A stretch of DNA of 64,000 bases from Neobacillus drentensis NBRC 102427 (GCF_001591445.1 NZ_BCUX01000020.1:1-64000); one strand, 5' to 3'. Positions 25,098-34,045 are shown, numbered from the stretch's first letter. Translations and numbers: made by a program. Notes: generated from the sequence alone by a model not told the origin.

Positions 25098-26645
25098 ATG
25101 GTACAACCTTACAAACACGAACCATTTACAGATTTTACGATTGAAGAAAACCGTCAGGCCTATCTAAAGGCGTTACAAACAGTAGAAGGATATTTAGGTC
25201 AGGATTATGACCTCGTAATTGGCGGAGAAAGAATTGCAACCGAAGATAAAATTGTTTCCTATAATCCATCTAATAAGGAAGAGGTCATTGGCCGAGTTTC
25301 AAAAGCAAGCCAAGATCTTGCTGAAAAAGCAATGCAAGCGGCTGTCGAAGCCTATAAAACTTGGAAAAAAGTAAAACCAGAAGTTCGCGCGGATGTTTTA
25401 TTTAAAGCAGCAGCCATTATTCGCCGCCGCAAACACGAGTTTTCTGCACTAATGACAAAAGAAGCAGGGAAGCCATGGAGAGAAGCCGATGCAGATACGG
25501 CTGAAGGAATTGACTTCCTTGAATATTATGGACGTCAAATGCTCGCACTTAAAAATGGGGTACCCGTTCAAAGCCGTCCGAATGAATTTAATCGTTATGA
25601 CTATATACCACTTGGCGTAGGTATCATTATTTCTCCATGGAATTTCCCATTTGCGATCATGGCAGGAACCACAGTTGCAGCGATTGTCTCCGGGAATACA
25701 GTGCTTCTAAAGCCAGCATCAACGACACCTGTAGTTGCAGCGAAGTTTGTTGAAGTCATGGAAGAAGCGGGTCTTCCTAAAGGTGTTCTAAATTTCGTAC
25801 CAGGTAGCGGTTCGGAAGTGGGCGACTATTTAGTTGACCATAAAGATACACGCTTTATCAGTTTCACAGGTTCACGCGATGTCGGACTTCGTATTTTTGA
25901 TCGTTCTTCTAAAGTAAACAAAGGTCAAATTTGGATGAAACGTTTGATCGCAGAAATGGGCGGTAAAGATACCATTGTCGTTGATAGTGAAGCAGACCTT
26001 GAGCTTGCTGCTCAATCGATTGTGGCAGGTGCATTCGGCTTCTCAGGTCAAAAATGTTCTGCTTGTTCACGCGCAATCATCGTCGAAGACGTATACGATC
26101 AAGTATTGAATCGTGTTGTTGAATTAACGAACCAATTAACCGTGGGTGATCCATCAGAGCAAGGAACATTCATGGGTCCAGTTAACGACAATAATGCCTT
26201 CAAAAAAATTATGGATTATATTGAAATCGGTAAGAACGAAGGCAAGTTATTGGCTGGCGGCGAAGGAGATAACTCGAAAGGTTACTTCATTAAACCAACA
26301 GTTATTGGAGATCTGGCTCCTAAAGCACGGATTATGCAGGAAGAAATTTTCGGGCCTGTGGTTGGTTTCACAAAGGCAAAGAACTTTGATGAGGCGATTG
26401 AAATTGCAAACAACACAGAGTACGGCTTAACCGGTGCAGTTATCACTAATAACCGTGCTCACATGGAACAAGCCCGTGAAGACTTCCATGTTGGTAACCT
26501 ATACTTTAACCGTTCATGTACTGGCGCGATCGTTGGCTATCAACCATTTGGCGGCTTCAACATGTCCGGAACTGACTCTAAAGCAGGCGGTCCTGATTAC
26601 TTGCTGCTTCATATGCAGGCAAAAACTACGTCTGAAATGTATTAA
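25098..26645 (+). CDS. pruA: L-glutamate gamma-semialdehyde (P5C) dehydrogenase
   Basis: Oxidises delta-1-pyrroline-5-carboxylate/glutamate semialdehyde to glutamate with NAD, the second step of proline and arginine breakdown. At 515 residues it matches the RocA/PutC family of Bacillus. The aldehyde dehydrogenase motifs are visible: PWNFPFAI and GSG cofactor loops, the general base in AEMGGKD and the catalytic Cys320 in [15 protein letters not shown] precedes ATG 25098. The gene stands alone between two hairpins; a proline permease gene (putP) lies 30 kb away in this window. It could be called rocA or putC as well. Confidence 0.93.
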   Translation: MVQPYKHEPFTDFTIEENRQAYLKALQTVEGYLGQDYDLVIGGERIATEDKIVSYNPSNKEEVIGRVSKASQDLAEKAMQAAVEAYKTWKKVKPEVRADVLFKAAAIIRRRKHEFSALMTKEAGKPWREADADTAEGIDFLEYYGRQMLALKNGVPVQSRPNEFNRYDYIPLGVGIIISPWNFPFAIMAGTTVAAIVSGNTVLLKPASTTPVVAAKFVEVMEEAGLPKGVLNFVPGSGSEVGDYLVDHKDTRFISFTGSRDVGLRIFDRSSKVNKGQIWMKRLIAEMGGKDTIVVDSEADLELAAQSIVAGAFGFSGQKCSACSRAIIVEDVYDQVLNRVVELTNQLTVGDPSEQGTFMGPVNDNNAFKKIMDYIEIGKNEGKLLAGGEGDNSKGYFIKPTVIGDLAPKARIMQEEIFGPVVGFTKAKNFDEAIEIANNTEYGLTGAVITNNRAHMEQAREDFHVGNLYFNRSCTGAIVGYQPFGGFNMSGTDSKAGGPDYLLLHMQAKTTSEMY

Positions 26646-26660
26646 TTTATAATGAAAGTA

Positions 26661-26695
26661 AACCCCCTTCTCAAGCTGAGAAGGGGGTTGTTTTT
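26661..26695 (+). terminator. Strong terminator after pruA
   Basis: A 12-bp perfect stem AACCCCCTTCTC (26661-26672) and GAGAAGGGGGTT (26678-26689), loop AAGCT, then T residues. It also lies at the 3' end of the oppositely oriented lipoprotein gene and may serve both. Confidence 0.93.
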
Positions 26696-27554
26696 AATTT
26701 TCTACGTTTATTACAAACGGAACGGTAAATACTTGGCCCTCGTGTTGAAACTGACCCCACACCTTATAGATTCCTTTTTTAGGAAACACGGTCATAAAGG
26801 TTACCTTTGGACCATTTCCTTCTGTTGCCATCGGATGGATGTGTAAATACTTTTCCGCATCACCGCTCATGGCGACCGCGTGTCCCATGGCCCCTAAATA
26901 TGGCTGCAGATTTTTTATCGGTTGATTGCTTGCTGCATCACGAATCGTAAAATTCATATGAACGGTCATTCCGGCCATAATATGGTCAAATGAGAGCGTC
27001 ACTTTTTTTCCATTCACTACTTTGGTTAGTTTCTGGTCGAGGACGAGAGGTATTCCTTCAGCGGTTTCTCCATCAATATGCACCCATTGACTTTCTACAC
27101 TAGGGTCACCACCGCCCTTGGGTGTAAATTCAGAGATGAGCTTATAATCACCGCCGGCAGGGAAACTCGTGGTAAAATCAAATTCGCCATTTCCCTTATA
27201 TTTTGGATGGATGTGTGAAAAATAAGATAAATCCTTACTAACAATAAATAAATGCATTTTTTTCTCATGGATTGTTTCAAAGGTTTGGATAGGTTTACCC
27301 GATTTATCCTTGATTAGAATGGAGAATGGAATTTCCTCATTTGCATTTGGATGATTTGTGATCGTCCATTCAGATTTTGTTGGTATCACGTCAGTTGGAG
27401 TAGCACTCATAGTATGGTCCATGCTCGACTTAGGGACTTTTAGCGAATTACATCCGGATAATAGCAAAGTGTTGATAAGAAACATAGTGATTATCAATTT
27501 CTTCAGTGAGGATTCGCTCCTTTTAAAAACAAGATTATATCCTTTAAAATACAT
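26694..27554 (-). CDS. Predicted lipoprotein with two His-rich beta domains
   Basis: I do not recognise a named function. A hydrophobic segment ends in LLLSGC (Cys35 from the ATG), so it is probably a lipoprotein. The mature part holds two related beta-rich units. Each has a HIHP motif (HLFIVSKDLSYFSHIHP; later AEKYLHIHP) and an F-x-T-x-FP-x2-G-x-YK strand pair, suggesting a duplication like YtkA/FixH-type extracellular domains; metal binding is inference. The start is unclear: ATG 27554 has almost no ribosome site, whereas AAAAGGAG precedes a CTG at 27506, 10 bases on. It is divergent from two membrane-protein genes. Confidence 0.65.
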   Translation of the reverse strand: MYFKGYNLVFKRSESSLKKLIITMFLINTLLLSGCNSLKVPKSSMDHTMSATPTDVIPTKSEWTITNHPNANEEIPFSILIKDKSGKPIQTFETIHEKKMHLFIVSKDLSYFSHIHPKYKGNGEFDFTTSFPAGGDYKLISEFTPKGGGDPSVESQWVHIDGETAEGIPLVLDQKLTKVVNGKKVTLSFDHIMAGMTVHMNFTIRDAASNQPIKNLQPYLGAMGHAVAMSGDAEKYLHIHPMATEGNGPKVTFMTVFPKKGIYKVWGQFQHEGQVFTVPFVINVEN

Positions 27555-27667
27555 TACCTAAATCAACCAATGCAAGAATTTTATGTTAATAAAATAGTAA
27601 CTATCTTAAATATGATGATAATATAGAGAAAAGGGAATTGAGGAAGTATAAGTATGGAGGAGTAAAG

Positions 27668-27895
27668 TTGATTCCATTTTATTTAATGCACGTCACAACA
27701 GTTGAACATAGTGAAAATTTACTTTGGACATTTTTGATCTGTAACGTCTTTGTTGTCAGCGCCGGTATTGTTTTTACCTATAAATTATTCCGTCAGAAAA
27801 ACGTTCGGTTAGCGGGAATAACCTTTGCGATTGCTTTAGCCGTCAATTATATCCTTATCGCAATCTTTGGCGATATATTTGATTTACTGGGATAA
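27668..27895 (+). CDS. Small two-helix membrane protein, function unknown
   Basis: A 75-residue hydrophobic protein that I do not recognise. The N-terminus MIPFYLMHVTTVEHSEN has two histidines, followed by transmembrane segments at about 20-37 and 48-66 separated by a basic loop (FRQKNVRL). I chose TTG 27668 because GGAGGAG lies 5-6 bases upstream; a TTG at 27638 in frame lies before that site. It precedes the polytopic membrane protein by 24 bases and is divergent from the His-rich lipoprotein gene, so the three may work together. Confidence 0.6.
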   Translation: MIPFYLMHVTTVEHSENLLWTFLICNVFVVSAGIVFTYKLFRQKNVRLAGITFAIALAVNYILIAIFGDIFDLLG

Positions 27896-27919
27896 ACCAA
27901 AGTGGGGAGATGAGATCGT

Positions 27920-28906
27920 TTGAAATATTACCGTTTGTGGGTCCTTGCCTTTTTATTAAAATTTATTGGGTCTGCCTGGGATGCTTCTTATCATTTTAAA
28001 TATTTATTTGAAGAATACTCAATTCCCCATATTGTTAATACGCTCGGTTTTGCCTTAGGGGCGGTTTTGTTAATACAAGAGTGGCGTCGCTCACATCATA
28101 TGGAGCGATTTTCTAGAAATTTGATAACGATCGGCTACGTCATATTCCTAATTGGAATTCCCCTGGATTTTACCTACCATATTGCCTATGGAATTGATTT
28201 AACCACTTGGAGTCCAACTCATTTTATTTATTATATTGGAACCGCTATGATGATTTTTGGGGTTTGGCGCGGTTACTTTCTGTATACGAGAGAGATTCCA
28301 CCGTCATGGAAGTCACTTCATACCTGGTTTGCGATGTTTCTCCTCGAATGCTTGATGTTTCCAAATATGCAGCAGGAAAACGGAGCGATTTCTTACCATC
28401 AGTACATTCAAGGAAAATCAATTGCCTCACAGGAAATTCTAGATTTAATTTCAAACCCTGCCTCGCAGATTTTTGGAGGGATTCCAGAATGGGTATATCC
28501 CATTTATTCCATCTTAATGGTTGCACTTTTTACGATTCTAATCATTCGATATTGTCGGGATTATACCATCCCTGTGATGGCAACAGCCCTATATATTCTG
28601 TTAAGGTTCGTTGGTAAAGCGACGTTTGCAGCAGTGGGTTATCCAACCTCGTATGTACCAATTACGCTAATATTGATTCCCTTACTATATTTATTATTTA
28701 AAAAAATCCACTGGATTGCTGGTTTAACGGGTAGTATAGCCTATTTTCTTACCTTGTTTGTAATCCATCAAACAAATATGCTCGTTACACCGCCTTTGAA
28801 ATTATGGGAGCTCGGACCGGTTGCCATTATAGGGATTCTAGTCCCAGTGGTAAATTCATATGTAAAATCATTTATCTTCTGTAAAAGAGATAAACAACCT
28901 GCATGA
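27920..28906 (+). CDS. Polytopic membrane protein with duplicated Asp/His motifs
   Basis: A 328-residue protein with about eight predicted transmembrane segments and no family I can name. Two related stretches occur. In residues 21-37, D-x3-H (DASYH) is followed by a P-H pair. In residues 83-101, D-x3-H (DFTYH) is followed by P-T-H. A third YH lies at 159-160 (AISYHQY). Asp and His at membrane borders in a repeated pattern suggest a metal or redox site, but this is inference. TTG 27920 is the likely start, about 11 bases after GGGGAG. It probably forms an operon with the 75-residue membrane protein. Confidence 0.6.
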   Translation: MKYYRLWVLAFLLKFIGSAWDASYHFKYLFEEYSIPHIVNTLGFALGAVLLIQEWRRSHHMERFSRNLITIGYVIFLIGIPLDFTYHIAYGIDLTTWSPTHFIYYIGTAMMIFGVWRGYFLYTREIPPSWKSLHTWFAMFLLECLMFPNMQQENGAISYHQYIQGKSIASQEILDLISNPASQIFGGIPEWVYPIYSILMVALFTILIIRYCRDYTIPVMATALYILLRFVGKATFAAVGYPTSYVPITLILIPLLYLLFKKIHWIAGLTGSIAYFLTLFVIHQTNMLVTPPLKLWELGPVAIIGILVPVVNSYVKSFIFCKRDKQPA

Positions 28907-28908
28907 GA

Positions 28909-28936
28909 AAAAGGGTGCCTGACACCCTTTTTTATT
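28909..28936 (+). terminator. Terminator after the membrane-protein pair
   Basis: AAAAGGGTG (28909-28917) pairs with CACCCTTTT (28923-28931), loop CCTGA, followed by more T residues. Confidence 0.88.
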
Positions 28937-28999
28937 TTTGCATAATATTAATAGTGGTTTTCCATAAGACACGTGTTTAGAATTAGTTTATGACTATTT

Positions 29000-29015
29000 T
29001 GTGAAAGGTTTCACA
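29000..29015 (+). promoter_or_regulatory. Upstream Fnr-type box of the nas operon
   Basis: TGTGAAAGGTTTCACA is a TGTGA-N6-TCACA palindrome. This equals the consensus recognised by Bacillus Fnr under oxygen limitation. Its centre lies 30 bp, about three helical turns, upstream of the second box. Confidence 0.7.
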
Positions 29016-29029
29016 AATATTATTTAGAA

Positions 29030-29045
29030 TGTGATGAACTTCACA
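29030..29045 (+). promoter_or_regulatory. Proximal Fnr-type box of the nas operon
   Basis: TGTGATGAACTTCACA also fits TGTGA-N6-TCACA. The candidate -10 TACAAT at 29067-29072 predicts a start near 29079. That would place the centre of this box at -41.5, the classical activating position for Fnr/Crp proteins. Confidence 0.72.
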
Positions 29046-29066
29046 ATTTTTATCAACACTAGCATT

Positions 29067-29072
29067 TACAAT
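29067..29072 (+). promoter_or_regulatory. Candidate -10 box of nasD
   Basis: TACAAT, five of six bases of the consensus, at the right distance from the proximal Fnr-type box. No good -35 hexamer is visible, as expected for an activator-dependent promoter. TATAAA at 29078-29083 is a second possibility. Confidence 0.5.
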
Positions 29073-29139
29073 TTAGCTATAAAGAGAACCTTGTTAACGT
29101 ACAAAATTCATGATGTAACCTATAAGGAGCGATCCGATA

Positions 29140-31563
29140 ATGAAAAAACTAGTGATGATCGGTAACGGTATGGCAGGCGTAAGAACGATGGAGGAAATTC
29201 TTAAAGTAGCAACTGAACCATTTAAAATGACTATTTTTGGCCAAGAACCATATCCAAACTATAACCGGATAAAACTATCAAATATCCTGCAGGGCGATAC
29301 AAACTTCGAAGATATTATTATCAATCCATTAGATTGGTATAAAGAAAATAATATTCAATTATTTACTGGAGAAACCATTGTTAACATCAATGTTGAGGAA
29401 CAGCGTGTAGTTAGTAATCTAGGCAGAGAAGTCGAGTATGATGAATTGATTATTGCCACAGGCTCGAAATCCTTCATCCTGCCCATTGCAGGTGCAGACA
29501 AAATCGGTGTGACTGGGTTTCGTGATATAAATGATTGTGAAATGATGATCAAGTCAGCGCAGCAATATAAAAAGGCGGTCGTCATCGGTGGCGGACTCCT
29601 CGGACTCGAAGCAGCAAGAGGACTATTAAACTTAGGGATGAAAGTCGACGTGGTTCATTTAATGCCACATCTCATGGAGCGTCAGCTGGACCCGGTTGCA
29701 TCCTCTTTACTTAAAGCAGAGCTAGAAGCGCAAGGTATGAATTTCCTCATGGAAAAAGAAACCGTGGAAATTCTCGGCGACGAACGTGTTACCGGTCTTC
29801 GTTTTAAAGATGGCTCCCAGGTGGAAGCCGACTTGGTTGTGATGGCAATAGGGATTAAATCTAATGTAAAAGTTGCAAGAAACAACGGAATCTATGTAAA
29901 TCGCGGGATCGTGGTCAATGACTTCATGGAAACAAGCGTCCCTCACATTTATGCTGTTGGGGAATGTGCCGAGCATCGCGAGATTGTCTATGGCTTGGTG
30001 GCCCCATTGTATGAACAAGGAAAGGTGCTTGCCAACCGTATTTGTGGGAATCTTGGCGAACCATATCAAGGCTCAGTTACGGGAACACAATTAAAGGTAG
30101 CAGGTGTTGACCTGTTTTCTGCTGGAGAAATTTTTGAAGATGGCACAACAAAATCGATCATGGTCTATAACGAGTATGATGGTGTTTATAAAAAAATCTT
30201 AACAAGAAATAACATGATTGTTGGTGTCGTGCTATATGGTGACACCAAGGATAGCACCAAGTTATTCCGGATGCTGACGAAGAAAGAAGATATCAGCGGA
30301 ATGACCAGCATTTCAGTGCTGCAATCCGAATGCAGTGCAGAAGGCAGCAATGACGATGTCGCTTCAATGGCGAATGATGAATTAGTCTGCGGCTGTAATG
30401 GCGTTACAAAAGGGGCTATCGTCGAAGCCATCAAAACTCAAGGGTTAACAACGTTAGACCAGGTGAGCCATTGCACGAACGCCGGCCGTTCATGTGGACG
30501 GTGTAAGCCGATGGTAAGCAGTATTCTCACACATACACTTGGGGATCAATTTGATGAAGCGGCAGCACAAAAGACAAGCCTTTGCGGGTGTACCACACTA
30601 AGCCGTGATGAAGTTGTAGCTGAAATTAAACAAAAAGGCTTAACTAGTGTAAAAGAAGTCATGAACGTTCTGGAGTGGAACAATGAGGAAGGCTGTACCA
30701 AATGCCGTCCGGCTATCAACTACTACCTAGGCATGATTCATATGGATGAATACAAAGATGACCGTGACTCCCGTCTTGTTAATGAAAAAATGCATGCTAA
30801 TATCCAGAAGGACGGAACTTACTCAGTTGTCCCAAGAATGTACGGCGGGGTAACGACCGCGGCTGATTTGAAAAAAATTGCCGAGATTGCTGAAAAGTAT
30901 GAAGTTCCACTTGTAAAATTAACAGGTGGACAACGAATTGGTTTGTTCGGGGTGAAAAAAGAAGACCTGCCAGCGATGTGGGAAGAGTTAGATATGCCGT
31001 CCGGTTATGCTTATGGAAAGACACTTCGGACAGTCAAAACTTGTGTCGGCGCACAATTCTGCCGCTACGGAACACAAGATTCGATGGCGCTTGGAATCGA
31101 ACTGGAAAAGAAATTTGAACGCTTAGATACACCACACAAAGTTAAAATGGGTGTGTCTGCTTGCCCACGAAATTGCTCTGAAGCAGGTATCAAAGACATT
31201 GGTTTTGTCGGCATTGATGGCGGCTGGGAAATTTATGTCGCTGGTAACGGCGGTGTCGACCTCCGCGCGGGTGACCTCCTATGTACGGTGAAAACGCAAG
31301 CAGAAGTAATGGAAATGACGGGTGCCTACCTGCAATATTATCGTGAAACAGCCAATTACCTGGAGCGTACTTCTAAATGGGTCGAACGTGTCGGCCTGGA
31401 TCATGTGAGAGAGGTTCTTGCAAACGAGGATACGCGAAAGGGCTTGAACGAGCGCATGGATAAGACATTGAAAAAGTATATCGAGCCTTGGAATGAAGCG
31501 ATTCAGAGTGAAGAAATTCAAGATAAATATTATGCAAAACATACAATCAAGGTTGGGGAGTGA
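29140..31563 (+). CDS. nasD: NADH-dependent assimilatory nitrite reductase large subunit
   Basis: Reduces nitrite to ammonium with NADH. The N-terminal 380 residues are the FAD/NAD pyridine-nucleotide oxidoreductase part (GNGMAGVRTMEEI; VVIGGGLLGLEAARGL). Two BFD-like [2Fe-2S] segments follow (CGCNGVTKGAIVEAI...CGRCKP and CGCTTLSRDEVV...CTKCRP). The C-terminal siroheme/[4Fe-4S] domain has C635-x5-C641 and C675-x3-C679. The 807-residue length is typical of NasD/NirB. ATG 29140 has AAGGAGCG upstream. It is the first gene of a four-gene cluster and is preceded by two Fnr-type boxes. Confidence 0.95.
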   Translation: MKKLVMIGNGMAGVRTMEEILKVATEPFKMTIFGQEPYPNYNRIKLSNILQGDTNFEDIIINPLDWYKENNIQLFTGETIVNINVEEQRVVSNLGREVEYDELIIATGSKSFILPIAGADKIGVTGFRDINDCEMMIKSAQQYKKAVVIGGGLLGLEAARGLLNLGMKVDVVHLMPHLMERQLDPVASSLLKAELEAQGMNFLMEKETVEILGDERVTGLRFKDGSQVEADLVVMAIGIKSNVKVARNNGIYVNRGIVVNDFMETSVPHIYAVGECAEHREIVYGLVAPLYEQGKVLANRICGNLGEPYQGSVTGTQLKVAGVDLFSAGEIFEDGTTKSIMVYNEYDGVYKKILTRNNMIVGVVLYGDTKDSTKLFRMLTKKEDISGMTSISVLQSECSAEGSNDDVASMANDELVCGCNGVTKGAIVEAIKTQGLTTLDQVSHCTNAGRSCGRCKPMVSSILTHTLGDQFDEAAAQKTSLCGCTTLSRDEVVAEIKQKGLTSVKEVMNVLEWNNEEGCTKCRPAINYYLGMIHMDEYKDDRDSRLVNEKMHANIQKDGTYSVVPRMYGGVTTAADLKKIAEIAEKYEVPLVKLTGGQRIGLFGVKKEDLPAMWEELDMPSGYAYGKTLRTVKTCVGAQFCRYGTQDSMALGIELEKKFERLDTPHKVKMGVSACPRNCSEAGIKDIGFVGIDGGWEIYVAGNGGVDLRAGDLLCTVKTQAEVMEMTGAYLQYYRETANYLERTSKWVERVGLDHVREVLANEDTRKGLNERMDKTLKKYIEPWNEAIQSEEIQDKYYAKHTIKVGE

Positions 31564-31568
31564 TTAAT

Positions 31569-31889
31569 ATGCTACAAACATTAACTCGGATTCCAGTGGC
31601 AAACTATTCAAATATAAGAGTTCGGTCAGGCTATTCACTTAAAATTGATGACACAGAAATCGCTCTATTTAAATTAACCAGTGGAGAGGTTTATGCCGTT
31701 GAAAACCGCAGCCCCCATCCAAAAGGTGGCGTCCTTTCAGAAGGACTTGTTAGTGGTGAATATGTATATTGCCCCCTCTATGATTGGAAAATATCCTTAA
31801 AAGATGGTAAAGTACAAGCACCGGATGAAGGTCAAGTACGGACATTTAAGGTTGAATTAGAGGAAGATATCGTTTTTATAATCAGATAA
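31569..31889 (+). CDS. nasE: Nitrite reductase small subunit, NirD/NasE type
   Basis: The Rieske-fold partner of the nitrite reductase large subunit, 106 residues. The Rieske positions are only partly kept: RSPHPKG has Ser-x-His instead of Cys-x-His, and CPLYDW has Cys-x2-Tyr instead of Cys-x2-His, so a [2Fe-2S] cluster is unlikely. Loss of ligands is known for NirD proteins such as that of E. coli. I chose ATG 31569, 8 bases after GGGGAG; a GTG at 31560 overlaps the nasD stop. Confidence 0.9.
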   Translation: MLQTLTRIPVANYSNIRVRSGYSLKIDDTEIALFKLTSGEVYAVENRSPHPKGGVLSEGLVSGEYVYCPLYDWKISLKDGKVQAPDEGQVRTFKVELEEDIVFIIR

Positions 31890-31916
31890 GAGCGAAATGG
31901 GAAGGATGGCTGCAGG

Positions 31917-33368
31917 ATGAAAAAGGGGAAAGTATTTTTAGTAGGAGCAGGGCCGGGGGACATCCGTTTAATCACCGTTAAGGGACTGGAGGCCATTAAG
32001 CAAGCCGAAGTCATATTATATGACCGGCTTGCCAATCCCAAGCTATTGGAGTTTGCCCCAGCGGATTGCGAACTGATTTATTGCGGAAAGTTACCGAATC
32101 GCCATATTCTACGCCAAGGGAATATCAACGAGCTTTTGGTTGAGAAGGCGCTTGAAGGAAAGCGGGTTGTTCGATTAAAAGGCGGCGATCCGGGCGTTTT
32201 TGGCAGAGTTGGCGAAGAAGCGGCCTCCCTGGCCGAGTACCAAATTCCTTTTGAAATTGTTCCTGGCATTTCATCGGGGATTGCAGCCCCCCTATATGCA
32301 GGAATTCCTGTTACCCATCGTGAGTATGCCGAGTCATTTGCAGTCGTGACCGCTCATGACAAATCAAAAGAGGGCAAACCGGTACTAGACTGGGAAGGAC
32401 TTGCCCGTGGTGTCGATACGATTGCTTTTTACATGGGAGTTGGCAATTTACCGTTTATTTGCGAAAATCTCATCACCTATGGAAAACAGGCGTCAACACC
32501 TGTTATTTTAATTCAATGGGGGACATTTGGCCGTCAAAAAACATTACAAGGAACGCTTGCTGATATCTCCGAGAAGGTTATCGAGGAAAAGTTTAGCAAC
32601 CCGTCAATTATCTTAGTAGGTGAAGTCATTGCACTTCGCGAAAAAATCAGCTGGTTCGAGAAAATGCCGTTGCATGGACGGCAAATCCTGCTTGCCAGGA
32701 CGAGTGATGCTCCAAGTGAATTAGCAAAGGAATTAATTGACCAAGGCGCCGATGTAATTGAATTTCCGAAGTGGAAACGGACTTCATTGCCAGTTGATTT
32801 AGCAAAAGTGACAGCCTTTGAGAAAATTCTCTTTACCTCACCAGAAAGTGTAAATGAATTTTTCACAGCGGTAATGGAGAGCGGAATCGATATCCGAACC
32901 ATTTGTGCTGATTTCTTTGGCGCTTCTGTGAAATCTATAAAAGCATTAAATAATCGAGGCTTTATTGCTGCACATGCGGATGAATTGAGCGAGCCGAGTG
33001 CTTTGCTGATTGTCGGAGACGATAGTATCTTGAAAAAAGAGTTTGATTCTGCAGATCTTTTGGTGACCAGCAAGAAAGAGCTTGATTATCAATTCCTGCC
33101 TCTTTTTAAAAGAATGTTAGATGAAGCGGACGTGAACACCATGGTATTCCCAAGCAGTTCCTCTGTTGAGCCATTTTTGATAGCGTTAAGTGAAGGTGAC
33201 ATGAATGCAGCTGAACTGTTAAAAGGACTGCAAATCGTCAGCATGGGAAAACAAACAGAAGCTGCCGTTGTAAAGGCAGGCTTTCCGTCAATTGGAACGC
33301 CAGCAAACGCAACGAAACAAGCGCTGGTAGAATATTTAGCAGCTCGTCGTCCTGTCGAGGAAGTGTAG
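31917..33368 (+). CDS. nasF: Uroporphyrinogen-III C-methyltransferase fused to HemD-like domain
   Basis: Makes precorrin-2 for siroheme, the cofactor of NasD. Residues 1-240 are the SAM-dependent methyltransferase: FLVGAGPGDIRLITVKG, the Asp-Arg pair in LYDRLAN, and RLKGGDPGVFGRVGEE. Residues 255-475 resemble uroporphyrinogen-III synthase (HemD), with LLARTSDAPSELAKEL and ILFTSPESVNEFF. The 483-residue fusion matches B. subtilis NasF. ATG 31917 is preceded by a GGATGG-type site and lies 28 bases after nasE. Confidence 0.9.
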   Translation: MKKGKVFLVGAGPGDIRLITVKGLEAIKQAEVILYDRLANPKLLEFAPADCELIYCGKLPNRHILRQGNINELLVEKALEGKRVVRLKGGDPGVFGRVGEEAASLAEYQIPFEIVPGISSGIAAPLYAGIPVTHREYAESFAVVTAHDKSKEGKPVLDWEGLARGVDTIAFYMGVGNLPFICENLITYGKQASTPVILIQWGTFGRQKTLQGTLADISEKVIEEKFSNPSIILVGEVIALREKISWFEKMPLHGRQILLARTSDAPSELAKELIDQGADVIEFPKWKRTSLPVDLAKVTAFEKILFTSPESVNEFFTAVMESGIDIRTICADFFGASVKSIKALNNRGFIAAHADELSEPSALLIVGDDSILKKEFDSADLLVTSKKELDYQFLPLFKRMLDEADVNTMVFPSSSSVEPFLIALSEGDMNAAELLKGLQIVSMGKQTEAAVVKAGFPSIGTPANATKQALVEYLAARRPVEEV

Positions 33369-33371
33369 AAG

Positions 33372-34007
33372 ATGCATTCAGGCTATCCCGTGACACTAAG
33401 GTTAGTAGGTAAAAAGGTTGTCATTGTTGGCGGCGGTAAGGTTGCCGAGCGGAAAGTGAAGGGACTGCTTGATACCGGGGCAGAAGTTGTCGTCATCAGT
33501 CCGGAGGCAACAGATGAAATTCAAGGACTTCATCGGGAGGGTGTAATTGTTTGGAAGCAAAAGTCTGCTGCTTTAAGTGACATGGATGATGCATTCATGA
33601 TTTTTGCTGCCACAAACAATCCACAACTCAATCAGTCGATTAAGAAAATGGCTGGAGCCCACCAGCTTGTAACGATAGCAGATGATCCAGGTGGCTCCAT
33701 ATTTCATGTCCCAGCCCATTTTAGACGTGGACAATTGAGCATTGCTGTCTCGACAGGAGGAGCAAGCCCAACTCTCGCCAGCAAAATTCGGGAGCAGCTC
33801 GAGGATCAGTTTGATGATTCGTATGAAAGCTACCTTGAATTTCTTTCGTCCAAACGAAAATGGATCTTGAAGGAAGTAGAAGATGCCTCCTTGAAAAGAA
33901 AACTATTAAAAACCATTGTCAGTTCGGATTTCTTAACTAGTGCAAATAGAGAAGATGATTTTATCAGGTTATATGAAGCGCTGCTTAAAGAAACGCGCCA
34001 ATCATGA
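33372..34007 (+). CDS. sirC: Precorrin-2 dehydrogenase (SirC/YlnF type)
   Basis: Oxidises precorrin-2 to sirohydrochlorin with NAD in siroheme synthesis. The N-terminal VTLRLVGKKVVIVGGGKVAE holds the Rossmann GxGxxA-like loop. The middle has the IFAATNNPQLNQSI and FHVPAHFRRGQLSIAVSTGG motifs of the Met8p/CysG family. At 211 residues it resembles SirC of B. megaterium, which has dehydrogenase but no chelatase activity. No SirB-type ferrochelatase gene is in this window, so iron insertion must be encoded elsewhere or done by this protein. It begins 3 bases after nasF. Confidence 0.88.
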   Translation: MHSGYPVTLRLVGKKVVIVGGGKVAERKVKGLLDTGAEVVVISPEATDEIQGLHREGVIVWKQKSAALSDMDDAFMIFAATNNPQLNQSIKKMAGAHQLVTIADDPGGSIFHVPAHFRRGQLSIAVSTGGASPTLASKIREQLEDQFDDSYESYLEFLSSKRKWILKEVEDASLKRKLLKTIVSSDFLTSANREDDFIRLYEALLKETRQS

Positions 34008-34016
34008 CCGCAATGT

Positions 34017-34041
34017 AGGATGTCACTGACGTCCTTTTTTT
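34017..34041 (+). terminator. Terminator of the nas/siroheme cluster
   Basis: AGGATGTC (34017-34024) pairs with GACGTCCT (34028-34035) with one G-T pair, a three-base loop and a following T run. The left copy of the 22-bp direct repeat starts five bases later. Confidence 0.82.
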
Positions 34042-34045
34042 ATGC

